From: Paraconiothyrium sp. Pb-2020
Lineage: Eukaryota; Ascomycota; Dothideomycetes; Pleosporales; Didymosphaeriaceae
Reading direction: 5' to 3'
Length of the DNA: 64,000 nucleotides
NCBI GenBank assembly: GCA_022419385.1
Contig: JAJUBI010000009.1
Span: 434,001-498,000 of the forward strand
Under the pieces are notes generated by a model that saw nothing but the letters and a program-made list of their open reading frames with translations, did no database searches and had not been told where the DNA came from. Shown one piece after another: positions 33,438 through 44,034 of the stretch (position 1 is the first letter of the stretch; each line of letters starts with the position of its first letter). Made by a program: the position numbers and the translations under genes.

Positions 33438-34787
33438 TGTGAGGTTGGTGCGCTGTGCGGCGCGGGGATCCAGTTGAATGGATGATGGGTTGTTTTCGTT
33501 TGGTTGGCCTTGTGGAGTGCGAGAGCACGAACGTACTGGGTGTTTGAAAAAGGGAAAGAATAAGTTGTAAGGCGCGCCAGACACGTGGATTCAGTCTCGT
33601 GCGCGACTTTCTTGCTTACCTGCCGCAAGCATTGCGGTGCCACCCCCGCATCATCGAGCGAGTCAGGAGCCTCTATGACGTCCCTTGCATTTGCGCTGCC
33701 TCATGGTCGCACCTCCCCTAATAGTCCAGATTCGAGACCCGAGCGGCTGCTCAATCATCATCATCTCTAAGCAGAAAGTCCCTCACTTCTGCAACGCGGT
33801 AAAGACAGTAATGTTAAAAGTGACGTCCAAAGTAGTCGAACCCTGCAGCGCATCATACGACACGCTAACAACAACGGGTACGCCATCGCGCACGCACGGA
33901 CGACGTGGGATGCAACGCGAAAGCTCCTTCGATCCTTCGTATGCACGCCATATGAAGCTTCAGTGCGATTCAGCAGTTGCTGTTGTTCTTTTACCGCGTG
34001 TATTAATCAGGAAAGTGTTCCGTTCAGCCGGGACGGCCTGTGTGCGACTTCGGCCTCACGAAAGTGCGAACTTGCGCCTACCTTACAAAGCGCACTTACC
34101 ACGACAGAACGTTTGATATTGCCTTGCGAAACTACATCGCATGTAATACTTGTGCGTACTTGATGTGCATGCAAGCTTTACTTGAGCCGCGAAGAAGTGA
34201 TCTGATCAAGACAATGCGTCGCATGGTGTCCTCCAAAGCTTAGGGCGGCATCGGGGTGCACGAACATGCTCTTCGAACGACAGATGTTTGTCTTCGATGG
34301 ATTGTACCGGCTGTATGCAAAATGAACACTTTCCAATACAAGCAGTTTTTGAACGACGATACGTTCTATACAGCGGAGGTAGCTATGGATCTAGCAAAGT
34401 GAATGTCAACCAATGATACTGGCAGGGCTTGGTGCATCCTTCTCGCTTCTGCGCCGCACGCCTGTTCAAACCGCTAAGAGGTACATCCTTGCGAACACGG
34501 CCGTACATCCCAAGTCCTGTTCGCTATCCAATCACTTCGAATAACCGCCGCAGTGATTAGCCGATCCGGGGTCTACGAAGGTTTGATCAGGGTGGAAGGT
34601 AGATGTTGGATGGTAGGGCGGAGTAGTGTGCTCCAAAGCGAGGTCACGGCACGGAGCTGGAGGGATGCTTGTGGTTACCATTCGGAATGTCGAAAGTGCG
34701 TTACTGCAGGAAAAGAGGAAATAAGATGGTTCTCAAGGGACTACTACGTTCGAGAAAGGCTGCACATCCGCAGGATAACGCCCATAC
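33438..34787. other. Intergenic, nothing recognised
   Basis: About 1.35 kb with only short frames. It holds the promoter of the preceding minus-strand gene and the 3' flank of the GMC gene. Confidence 0.5.
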
Positions 34788-36940
34788 TCACCCCCGACTT
34801 TTGATGATATCAGCAGCCTACACTCTCGTCAGTTTACCATGGCTCAATCGATACACACAAAACTCACCTTCTCCGCAACCGCATAAACGGTCGCACTCAA
34901 ATGCGTGCTCGGGATAAGCGGTATCACCCCCGCATCCACCACACTTACCTTCCCCACTCCATAAACCCTCAAATCGGTCCCAACCACCCCACCCAATCTC
35001 TCCGGCATCATCGCCGTCGTCCCACTAGCGTGGAAACTCGTAGGTCCTGCGGTAAGCCTCACATACGCCTCCAGCGCCGCGGTATCCTCGTCGCTGACGT
35101 TTCGTCCCGGCGCACTCTCCACCGGTGCCAGCGGCGCAAATCTAGGATTGCGCAGATACCGCCGCGTGTACTTGAGGGACTCGATGCCCAGCTCGATGTC
35201 GAGTGGGTTCGTGTATGCGCGGAAGTCGACGGCTGGTTCGCCGTAGGGATCGCTCGCGTTGATGTGCACGTGGCCTCGTGAGAGCGGCTTCTGGAGGAGG
35301 GCGCTGCGGCTGCAGGCGCCGCCGAAGGGGCTTTCGTAGACGGCTGCACGGGAGGAGTTGTAGAGTTTGGCGAGGATGCGCTTTTGCGCTGCGTAGCCTG
35401 CCTCGACGGTGGGTGGGAGGTTGGGCGCGAGGAAAGCGGAGGGGGCTTGGGCGGCGAGTCGGGAGTGGAAGGATGAGGGGGAGGAATGGATTGTGTTTAC
35501 GGGAAGGAAGACGAAGGCGTTGTTTAGGGCTTGAGTGAGGGGTCCGGTTTTGTTAGCGTCGTATTGGGCTTGGGCTTCCGCGCGAAAGGTTGCATTTGTG
35601 GCGAGGGTGCTGGGGTTCGGCCATACGTCGTTTGTGACTGGAGGATTAGGATGTAGTTAGAAAACATGGGTGGGCCCAGAACTTACAATTACATGTCAGA
35701 TATACTTGTGGGTGATCCTGAAAGTTGTTACCCACACCTGGAACATCGACTTTGACCTCGATGTTGGCTGCCTCCAAAACGGCCTTTGGCCCGATGCCAC
35801 TCAGTTGTAGAATCTGTGGAGTATGCACTGCGCCAGCTGCTAGGACAACCTCTTTCCTCGCTTTGACGGCCATCTTCTCGTTGGGATTGCCCCGCGGGTA
35901 GAAGACTACCCCTTCCGCCTCATTCTCGGAGGTCAAAATTAATCTCTCGGCTTTGTGACCTACCAAGAGATGGTAGTTTGGTCGGGATGCAATGGGATCG
36001 TGATAAGCATATCGTGCGTACGATCGAGTTCGATTGACGGGATGCTCGGACGAAGGCACCCAGAAGCGACCGACGGCGTTGCCCAACGCATGCTCCTGTG
36101 GCAGCGGAATGTCCATGTCTGCCCATGCGTCCCAAGAAGTTTCTATCGCGCCGTTCAGCATACAATGTCTTCCATTGATCCTTGAAATGGTCCCACTTAC
36201 TCACAGTGTCCCACTGAAACGGCGGAAACGAAGCCTGCACAGGGCCCTCACCCCAAGCGCTCTCATCCCATGTATAGCCGAAATTCTCCGCGTCTTCCTC
36301 GCTTGGAGGCGTGAAATCGACGCTCTTCTTGAAGTAGGGGAACAAGCCGTCCCAATCCCAGCCTGTATTACCCAGCTCTTGCCACGCGTCATAATCAGCT
36401 TTGGAGCCTCGGTCGAAAACCATGCCGTTTACAGCGGAGCTGCCTCCTACGACTGCGCCAATGGCATAGCGATAGATGGATTGATTGATAATTTCCGTTT
36501 GGGGTACACTAGAGACTTGACGGGACGAACGCGTTAGCGAAAGATTATGTGCAGTGAAACGACGTACTGTTGAAACGATGCTTGAGGCAGGCACTGTTGG
36601 GAACAACGGTGTTCACCGGCATCCAAATACACGGCTCGTCGGCGATGTATCCAATTTCGATCACCAGTACCGTCTCTTTAGATACTGTATGAGTGTATAA
36701 TCTTTAGAGGCGGATGCTTGTAAGCTCACTGGTTGGGTCTTCGCTCAAACGATTCGCAACTACAAGACCGGAGGTTCCACCCCCTACGATGATATAGTCG
36801 TACGATTCGTGCAATTCTGTAGTCGAATATTTGACTTGCGCGCGGTCGGATGCAATAGGCGAGGCATTCACGAAGTTCGACAGATCACCTCCAAGCAGGG
36901 TAATGGCTGCAAGGGCCTTTCGCAAAATTCGATGTACCAT
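34788..36940 (-). CDS. Secreted GMC-family FAD oxidoreductase
   Basis: Six exons (36940-36730, 36684-36568, 36515-36201, 36142-35687, 35637-34868, 34817-34788) give 632 residues. The N-terminus has a hydrophobic signal-like stretch, followed by the dinucleotide motif YIIVGGGTSGLVVANRL (GGGTSG at 53-58). GMC signatures follow: AVVGGSSAVNGMVFDRGSKA (prosite-type block 1) and GAVHTPQILQLSGIG (block 2). The active-site pair is His569 in SFHASGTTAM and His612 in STHLSATVYAV. This family includes glucose and aryl-alcohol oxidases and dehydrogenases that oxidise alcohols and often supply hydrogen peroxide outside the cell. The exact donor is not deducible. The exon 3 donor must be GTAAGT at 36200, not the nearer GTGAGT, to keep frame. 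Confidence 0.92.
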
Positions 36941-37764
36941 GGTTGAGGTTAGGGAACAAGATGACACGCAGTAACGCGGTCTGCGTATATATTTGTACCG
37001 TCATACTCGGCTTTCTCGCAGCCAAGGCAGTTGAGGGGTAACTTGGACTGCATCTTGAAGGAGTAGGAGCAACCGTCTTGACATGTCAGCCAGCTGTTAT
37101 TCAGCATCCAGGAACCGCTCGTCTGGCGTTTATTGCTGGATGAGACGAAGCCGGATAATTAATAGTAAGCCACGACGGGCGTTTCCCCTTCTCAGCATGC
37201 ATCTTGGGTGATTTACGTAAGCACAGCCTTGTCGGTGAGAGGTTGAAGTTCTGAAGTCGCAAAATGACTGTACGAGAATGCCGAGTGGCTCTCGTGCACT
37301 CTGGTAATTCGTTCGCGCGACTGAGCGATCGACTACTTCCGGACAGGGCGTGGTTGGGTGTTCAGTATCGGTGTGAAGGCCGATCCCTGCATGCATCACC
37401 GGCCCGGTAGAGAAGGATGGTTGCCATTGTGCACACCGAAATTCGGCATTGTGAGAGCCGGTGGTCTGATCGTTGCTGGAGGTCCCACACTGTGGCATGT
37501 CGTCTGAAGGGCGACCGGTCGCTAAGTATCGGCGTCGTACTAGCCTCGGAGGTAGTTGTAGCTCCGACCTCGGGTTGTTGCATCATGGCGAGCTTCCCTC
37601 ACACCGCGCTTAAGCTACAATTGTACTCTCCACATGTTTGAAAGCTGGGCGCGCATATACCTGCAATCTTCCTCTTCTGTGCGTCCGTTGCATCGCATTT
37701 TCGGCGACACCGTCCTACCTGCTTCGCGTACACTGCTTCCCGGCCGGCTCACTTCCCAACCGCA
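36941..37764. other. Divergent intergenic region
   Basis: About 820 bases between the starts of the GMC gene (-) and the AhpD-like gene (+), so it contains both promoters. No coding content recognised. Confidence 0.5.
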
Positions 37765-38664
37765 ATGTCTAGGCTCGGAGCGGGTGTGAAAGCCCTCATC
37801 AACGCGGCGCATGCTCGCCCAGGCCCGGTTCCAGCTCCTCGCCAGATCCAGTCGATATACAAGAAGATAGAGCAGGAAGCGACGGCACACAACCTGGGAC
37901 GTCCCTCATGGCTCGCCCTCTCGACAGCCACGACGATGACGATGAACTCTCCTGAATCAATGGTAGCGCTATACCAGTCTGCCAGCGAGAATAAGTCGGA
38001 AAAGGATGCCGTAGAGATAGCAGAGTTGATGCGCGAGGTCGGTCTCAAGTGCATTGGCTTCAATGGCGTACGGTAGCTCCTTCCTTGATCACATTTCCCT
38101 CGCTGACGAGATTAGGTTCCCCGCACGATAAACATGCTCAATGCCTTCCGTGCTCAGCTTCCTTCTTCCATCATCTCCTCGTTGAACACCAAGCCGTCTC
38201 GCCTACCCACACAGTCCAACGTAGACTCGATAAACTCACGAGGCAAGGCTTTGTGGGAATCAATATATCGCCCGCTGGCAGATAAACTCGAGCACAAGCT
38301 TGCGGACGCACATCCCGATCTACCAGTCTTCATCATAAGCAGCGAATACGGCGCGCTCTTCAGCGACCCAGAACGATCGACCGGCAAGGACGTCGGCAGG
38401 GTGACAACCAGCTTGTGTGCCATTGCATGCTTGCGAGCACAGCAAGGAGTGGGTCCCCAGGTGCTCAGCCATGTTTTTGGCCTGCGCAAAGCCTGGGATG
38501 ACGGCACATGGAAGTCCGAGCCTGAGGCAGGAGAAGAGGAGGGAATCAAGTGGCTGGTGAGCGACGAGGGTTGCACGTGGGTGCTACAGAAGGTAGACGA
38601 GGTCGTTGAGGCGCTTGGTGGTGGGCAAGGCTCAACTTTTGCGCCCGTCAAGGCGAAGCTATGA
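37765..38664 (+). CDS. AhpD/carboxymuconolactone-decarboxylase-like protein (tentative)
   Basis: Two exons, 37765-38067 and 38116-38664, give 283 residues with the [20 protein letters not shown] block formed across the intron. I associate this I-x-F-N-G-x-P-R-T-I-N pattern with fungal AhpD-like superfamily proteins that act in or near mitochondria. The catalytic CxxC of true AhpD is not visible, so peroxidase activity is doubtful. The N-terminus ([20 protein letters not shown]) is basic and amphipathic, compatible with a mitochondrial presequence. No membrane span is seen. Confidence 0.6.
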
Positions 38665-38939
38665 GTTACGACCACATGACGAAAATGTACATATCCTCAC
38701 CACCATCTCGGCGGCTACGCGGTAGCCTGATGCTGATTCGCGGTACGCTTTGCCACACATCTGTAGAAAGCCAATGAACAGGGCTTCATGCCCGTACAGT
38801 GGCTTTGTGCAGCGCCCAGGAGCGTTAGCCCTGATATCCTCAGCCTTGCTCAGCCTACCTCAGCTATAGCTGCCTCAATTTCCTCAACCTCGTCTCTCAT
38901 CTGTTTATCTTTCCAGCGGTGACATAGCCGTGCAATACT

Positions 38940-41066
38940 ATGCGGAACTGCGCTTACAACAAACAATATGAATTCAAGAGGTTCCTTACTCGGATCTCCG
39001 GAAGAACTCGAGCCATTCGCAGGGTCTGGACCTGGAAGAGAGAAAACACCCAGCTATGCTACAACTGCTGGGCGCTGTGGCGCGGATACAACTTCATTCA
39101 TGGTCGAGAGGATATATCGGACGGTTGTCCGTGCTGCAAACTCATCACCGTCATCATGCACTACACAGGGATTGCCAATAGTGGCAGCTGGTGTGCATTG
39201 CGTGATGAAAGTCGATCGCCTCTCTTCCTGGACCTACACTTCTTGGGTGACGAGGATCTTAGCATGCCTTTATACATCAACTACAAAAACAAGAAGACGC
39301 ATTTCCCTCGGCATTCATGTGCCCAACCTGCGCTTACTTTGGATATTCCCGATCAATTGAACGAGTCTTTGTTGCGATCCTGGATTGATGAGTGCAACAC
39401 ACACGGCCATGCCCGTGATATGAACGCGGTTGTCGATCGTCACCAAAATACCCATACCATTCTTTTGGTAGATGTTCAGCAAATGATGCTTGTCCATTGT
39501 CCTTTGCTGTCGGAGGACAAAATGGATAGATATCTTGCATTGAGCTACGTTTGGGGTTCAACCGATTTCTTCAAGACAACCAACAGCAACCTTGAATCTC
39601 TCTTACTTCCAGGCGGATTGGCGGAACCGCACGTATCTTTACCCAAGACCTTCGAAGATGCCATAAAGCTCGTCGAACTTATTGGACTAAGGTATATCTG
39701 GATCGACGCTCTCTGCATCGTTCAGGACGATCAAATGAAACACGATCAATTGCTAGTTATGAACCAAATCTACGGACGAGCTTACATGACTATAGTTTGT
39801 CTTGCAGGCAACAGCGCGAACTCTGGATTACCAGGCCTCAACGTTGACACTCGCATGAGACGCCCATGGCATGTTCAATTCGGACAGGGGCACTTATATT
39901 GGGGGCTGCCTGATCTGGAGGAGGCCATCAGGATGTCTACCCACTACACAAGAGCGTGGACATATCAGGAAACATTCGTCTCCAAAAGGTGTCTGTTCGT
40001 GTCTGAGGGTCAATTCTTCTTCCGATGCTCAGAAAGCTGTCATGCAGAAAGCATTGATTCGCAGGCAAGGATATACGGATCTGAAGCAGTTCAGTTGGGA
40101 CTTACCACTTATAACGGAAGCCTTTCGCACGAACGCATGTTCTTCGACTCCGTTGAGCAATATACAAGGAGAACGCTTTCGTACGATGAAGACATCATCG
40201 ATGCTTTCTGGGGCGCACTCCAACAAATGAAGCAGATGGGTTACCGCCCTCGAGGAGACCTTACGATGGATCTTACCTCTCCAAGCTCGTTGCTTTGGTT
40301 TTCGGTCGGAAGAGGCGCGACGCGTCGGTTGAACCTGCCTAACTCGAAGCATCCTTTACTTCCTACATGGTCGTGGACAGCTTGGAAAGGAGCTATTACG
40401 TGGGCATTACAGGGCTTTGGCAGCTCCTATAGTTTGAGGTGGGCGCATCGCTACAAAAACGCTTCAGAAGATTTCTTCTGTATCCTCGAAGAAGATCATA
40501 GCGACAGTCAAGAACCTAGGCAATTTTGCTCCCAGCCTATCTGTTCACAATTATTGGACCTGCCACTGAGACAACACCAACCCCAAGATGATAAATATCC
40601 TCACTTCCGCCTTTTGAGCTTATATCGATTCTGTACTTCCATTTGTACTGCCACCACTTTCGCTTTTCACAACTGGACGTCCTACGTGGAGCCCAGTGCA
40701 ACACCGTTCATCAACGTTGCGTTCCTCGGTATATTCAACGGAGAAGGGAAGAGGTGCGGAGTTCTTTTTAATCCGCCTGAGCTCAAGTCGGCTCTGTCGC
40801 CGCGAATTGAACAAGTAAACGAGTATTTTCTCATTGCAGTGAGCATTAAAAAACAGAACTATTGGCTCGAGAACATCTCCACACCAGACTACGACACAAG
40901 CGATAACGGCCTTAGGGTGAACGGATGCGGATGCTGGTTGAATGTCATGCTCGTCAAGAATTCCAATGAATACGAAGGACTCGTTGAACGCATTGCAGTC
41001 GGGCAAATGCACCCAAGAGCATGGGTAGAGGCGAACCCTACCGTTGCGATGGTCACGATGATGTGA
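38940..41066 (+). CDS. HET-domain protein
   Basis: An intronless 708-codon frame starts at ATG 38940. The HET domain occupies about residues 195-345, with ALSYVWG (200-206), RYIWIDALCIVQDD (about 255-268), QIYGRAYMTIVCLAG and TRAWTYQETFVSKRCLF. The N-terminal 90 residues contain paired cysteines (CYNCWALW, GCPCC), as in many fungal HET proteins, and the C-terminal 350 residues are a variable region. Proteins of this type act in non-self recognition after hyphal fusion and can cause cell death. The partner is unknown. It is the intact counterpart to the frame-broken HET gene at 14.5-17.2 kb but belongs to a different subgroup (SYVWG rather than SHRW). Confidence 0.92.
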   Translation: MRNCAYNKQYEFKRFLTRISGRTRAIRRVWTWKRENTQLCYNCWALWRGYNFIHGREDISDGCPCCKLITVIMHYTGIANSGSWCALRDESRSPLFLDLHFLGDEDLSMPLYINYKNKKTHFPRHSCAQPALTLDIPDQLNESLLRSWIDECNTHGHARDMNAVVDRHQNTHTILLVDVQQMMLVHCPLLSEDKMDRYLALSYVWGSTDFFKTTNSNLESLLLPGGLAEPHVSLPKTFEDAIKLVELIGLRYIWIDALCIVQDDQMKHDQLLVMNQIYGRAYMTIVCLAGNSANSGLPGLNVDTRMRRPWHVQFGQGHLYWGLPDLEEAIRMSTHYTRAWTYQETFVSKRCLFVSEGQFFFRCSESCHAESIDSQARIYGSEAVQLGLTTYNGSLSHERMFFDSVEQYTRRTLSYDEDIIDAFWGALQQMKQMGYRPRGDLTMDLTSPSSLLWFSVGRGATRRLNLPNSKHPLLPTWSWTAWKGAITWALQGFGSSYSLRWAHRYKNASEDFFCILEEDHSDSQEPRQFCSQPICSQLLDLPLRQHQPQDDKYPHFRLLSLYRFCTSICTATTFAFHNWTSYVEPSATPFINVAFLGIFNGEGKRCGVLFNPPELKSALSPRIEQVNEYFLIAVSIKKQNYWLENISTPDYDTSDNGLRVNGCGCWLNVMLVKNSNEYEGLVERIAVGQMHPRAWVEANPTVAMVTMM

Positions 41067-41279
41067 TTGATCATGGCCCTCAGTTGTCATACTCCAAACG
41101 TCAGCCTCGTTCTATCGCTCTAAAATCGCACCAATTCTCTGGAGCAAATCAGGAAACAAGCTTCCCCTTCAGACAAGAACTCTTGACCCAAACGCTTGGC
41201 CTATGCGCACTGTGCGCCTGAGGCTCCTGCCAAGTGTTTAGTCCCGCCTCCACCCCTGGCAATACACGCCAAGTCTAAC

Positions 41280-41696
41280 TCAAAAACCCCCGCCAAGCTG
41301 TCCGACCCGCCTGCGAACTCCTCTTTCTTCCACCGCCTTGCCGCCTGGTCCGAAAACGGGTTTCACCCACACTTGTAACCACAGCCAAGGGCGATCAAGC
41401 ACCCCTACCACTGCTACTTCGACACATGAGACGTCTGTAACAGCTGCTACCACTCCATCACTCGTGGGCAATTCCTCGCTACGCGCTGAGAAGCGCGGCC
41501 TGGCTGCCTGCATTGAAGCTAGCGAGCAATTTGCGGAGGAAGCGGCCTTGGTAGGGGCAGGAGCTCGCAAGGCTGCGTTTTGAGAGGCAGAAATGGCGTC
41601 TTGACGATGCGTGATCTCGTGCGCTTGCATTGATATAAAGACTGCGAGCGAGACAGCTATAGCATTCATCCTATCACACATCCTCTCCTTCTTCAT
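41280..41696 (-). CDS. Possible small secreted protein
   Basis: A 138-codon frame with ATGs at 41696 and 41669. From the second, MNAIAVSLAVFISMQA forms a plausible signal peptide. The remainder is Ala/Ser/Val-rich with few cysteines and a tryptophan-rich patch (RPWLWLQVW). No family is recognised. It is divergent from the secreted-protein gene at 41836, leaving only 140 bases for both promoters, which weakens the case. It could be a chance frame. Confidence 0.3.
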   Translation of the reverse strand: MKKERMCDRMNAIAVSLAVFISMQAHEITHRQDAISASQNAALRAPAPTKAASSANCSLASMQAARPRFSARSEELPTSDGVVAAVTDVSCVEVAVVGVLDRPWLWLQVWVKPVFGPGGKAVEERGVRRRVGQLGGGF

Positions 41697-41835
41697 CAGC
41701 CTTTCATTCTACCCTACCAGCTTGACGCTGTGTCTGTTTCTATACTTTCATTGAGCATTACACTCACAGCCGGGCTGTCGCTATCCATTTACCCATTCAT
41801 TCTCTAAACATTTCTGTTTGAACACCATAATCACG

Positions 41836-42411
41836 ATGCATTTCTCCACCATCACCGTCCTTTCCCTCTCCGCGCTCAGCGTTGCACTCCCTACCAGGCG
41901 ACAGGCCGGCGCTTCTGTCCTCGGAAACGCCGCCTACGACGACATCTCCATCTCAGGCGGCGTGGCTGGAAATGCCGAAGCCGAGGCCCTCGCCGTCTTC
42001 GCGAACCTCGACACCGCCAACCCCGAGAACATCTCCGCGGAGGACCAAGACACCTTGAACCAGGTCAACCAGGTCGCCAACGACGCTGAGACGGACGCAT
42101 TCAACCCCGCCATCGAGGCGGCTACCGGTGACGAGGCGCAGGCTCTGCAGAACGGCAAGATCAAGAACAAGGTCCTCAAGCTCGAGGCCACCGTCCTCAA
42201 GCTCCAGGCTCAACAAGCCCAGGGCGAGGACGTGGCTGACAAGCTTGCCGAGGAGCAGAAGAAGCTGGACAACAATATCGCGCAGGACGTGGCTGCCGCG
42301 GGCCAGCCCAGCACGGCGTTGCCGTTTGACGCGCAGATTACTGGCGCGGGTCCTGCTCTTGGAGGTGGTGCTGCTGCGGGCGGTAACAATGCTGGCTGCT
42401 ACGGGTGGTAA
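41836..42411 (+). CDS. Small secreted Ala/Asn/Asp-rich protein
   Basis: A 191-codon frame starts with signal peptide MHFSTITVLSLSALSVALP, followed by a possible Kex2-like TRRQ site. The mature part is acidic and helix-prone (EALAVFANLDTANPENISAE, KVLKLEATVLKLQAQQAQ), with a single Cys near the end, then a Gly/Ala-rich tail stopping at CYGW. I recognise the general type (conserved small secreted fungal proteins of unknown function) but not a named family. The stop at 42409-42411 is suspicious: a strongly biased Ala/Asp/Lys-rich reading continues downstream in shifted frames to 42620, so the original protein was probably about 70 residues longer, or an intron beginning GTAACA at about 42381 joins to it. 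Confidence 0.7.
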   Translation: MHFSTITVLSLSALSVALPTRRQAGASVLGNAAYDDISISGGVAGNAEAEALAVFANLDTANPENISAEDQDTLNQVNQVANDAETDAFNPAIEAATGDEAQALQNGKIKNKVLKLEATVLKLQAQQAQGEDVADKLAEEQKKLDNNIAQDVAAAGQPSTALPFDAQITGAGPALGGGAAAGGNNAGCYGW

Positions 42412-42620
42412 CGCTGCCGATGACGCTGCTACGGATGACGCTGCTACGGATGACGCTGCTGCTGCCACCGACAAAAAGGCTGCCGCCGCTGATAAGAAGG
42501 CCGCTGCTGCCACCAAGAACAAGGCTGCTGCTGCTGCCGACGAGAGGAGACGCTGCGGCTGCTGATGAGGAGGATGCTGCTGCGGACGACCAAGCCGATG
42601 ACGATGAGGACGACGAGTAA
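42412..42620 (+). repeat. Ala/Asp/Lys-coding low-complexity tract with 15-bp tandem repeat
   Basis: Three tandem copies of a 15-base unit (GATGACGCTGCTACG) occupy 42419-42463, the last with two changes. The following DNA codes runs such as KKAAAADKKAAAA in one frame, then from about 42545 GDAAAADEEDAAADDQADDD in another, ending at a TAA at 42618-42620. All this looks like the frameshifted tail of the preceding secreted-protein gene. Confidence 0.7.
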
Positions 42621-43423
42621 ATGTTTTGAAACAAGACCATATCCTCGACGACGAAGCTGTGTCAGAGTGCAGGGAACGGATCGACACGCTGAGCAATACA
42701 AGGGGGAGACGAAGGAAGAGGGAGATTTATACCAGTCGCTTACCTCGAATTCGAGAAAGCATGATCTTCTTATTACGTTCATATTTCTGACGTGTTCTAT
42801 ATGATGAGCATTGAATACTACAACACATCATTTACGATTCCATTTTGAAGTGTGCTTCCCTACGAGTAGAGTAGAGTATTTACCGAGCGTGTTGTTACTC
42901 TATTCAGCGATTTGCAAGAGGATGGATTTAAGAAGTACATTATATAACGCTAGTTACCACAAAGCCAGGTTGAAATTGAAAGCGACGTCTGATTTATGCT
43001 ACTTAAGGTAACACAAGGACGATGACACTAGCGAGGTACCTGGACCTGCAGATGTGCATTCATCGATGTTGCTAAATGCAAGTGGACGAGTGATACCGGA
43101 GTATTAGATGGTACACGCGAAGATGCCGTTCAGATGTACCCCATAAACGTGGACTATCCGCTAGTAGTCAAAGTCGCTTTATCCTACTTGCCTGCTGCCT
43201 ACCATAATCGACAATCATTGAAATGCCTGTTCGGGCATTTTGAAACACGCGCTAAGTCACGACTAGCAGGCACAGGCGCGCCGTATTCCCGTCCCACTAC
43301 CGCGCCATGTTCGTTCATCATTGCATATCGACTTCTCTCTTGGAACGCGTATAACACTGTTCACTCGGATAGAACACCCAATAGGGAAAAAATTTCGATT
43401 CTCCCGCTAGCGATACCTTTCTT
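42621..43423. other. Intergenic, nothing recognised
   Basis: About 800 bases, moderately AT-rich at 42800-43010, with short frames only. Confidence 0.5.
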
Positions 43424-44034
43424 TCACGAGACATGAGACAATCTCGGATAGATGAATTCATCCGGCAGAGCAACCGGTAACCTCACCTCTAACTGCGACG
43501 TCTGGGTACCATGCAATGGCACCGTATCGACCGCGCCTCTCGGCCATAAGTCCTGAAGTAACACGCTGCGCAATGACATTGCGTTCTTCTCAAGTCCAAC
43601 GCCCACGCATATGAGGTCAATAGTGGGCGCCGTGGCAGCCATAAATCCGGATGCAACACGTACTACTACCGCAGATATCGGATGATCCTACACTGGGGTA
43701 CCTGCATCTAGGCGATGGCAAAATCTCCGCTGCCAATGAGCTGCGTCGCATGGCGTGTCAATTGTTCCCACGAGGCGGGCAACTTGCGTCACTTCATCTA
43801 TGCTGAGATTCGAGATCGATTTCGCGCAATCTAGAGAAAGGCCAAGCTCATCGCTAAAGCTTGCGTTGCCTCCCGGTACACAAACTTTCAACTTCAGTGA
43901 GATCACATAAGGAGCGGACACTCTGCTTTGTTCCTTGGGGAACCCGACGTAGTCGTAGACCAGGACATCGTCTGCAACGAAACCATCGCATCGTTGTTGA
44001 TACGGACCGACGCGCGCGCGTCTCCTACCATAAC
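43424..44034 (-). other. Unresolved protein-like frames upstream of the FAD oxidase
   Basis: On the minus strand a frame ending at 43688 reads FVADDVLVYDYVGFPKEQ, SLKLKVCVPGG and NLSIDEVTQVARLVG. A second, 43642-43424, reads APTIDLICVGVGLEKNAM and LEVRLPVALPDEFI. Both look coding in composition, and a 36-39-nt GTACCC to TAG segment could join them in frame (DA-V-RVASGF). No good start codon was found, because the frame runs into the FAD oxidase gene on the other strand. The family is not recognised. It may be a fragment of a decayed gene. Confidence 0.25.

Noticed and set aside
41953..42696. 247-codon minus-strand frame and other antisense Ala/Ser-rich frames
   Set aside because: Produced by the biased GCT/GAC repeats of the plus-strand secreted protein.
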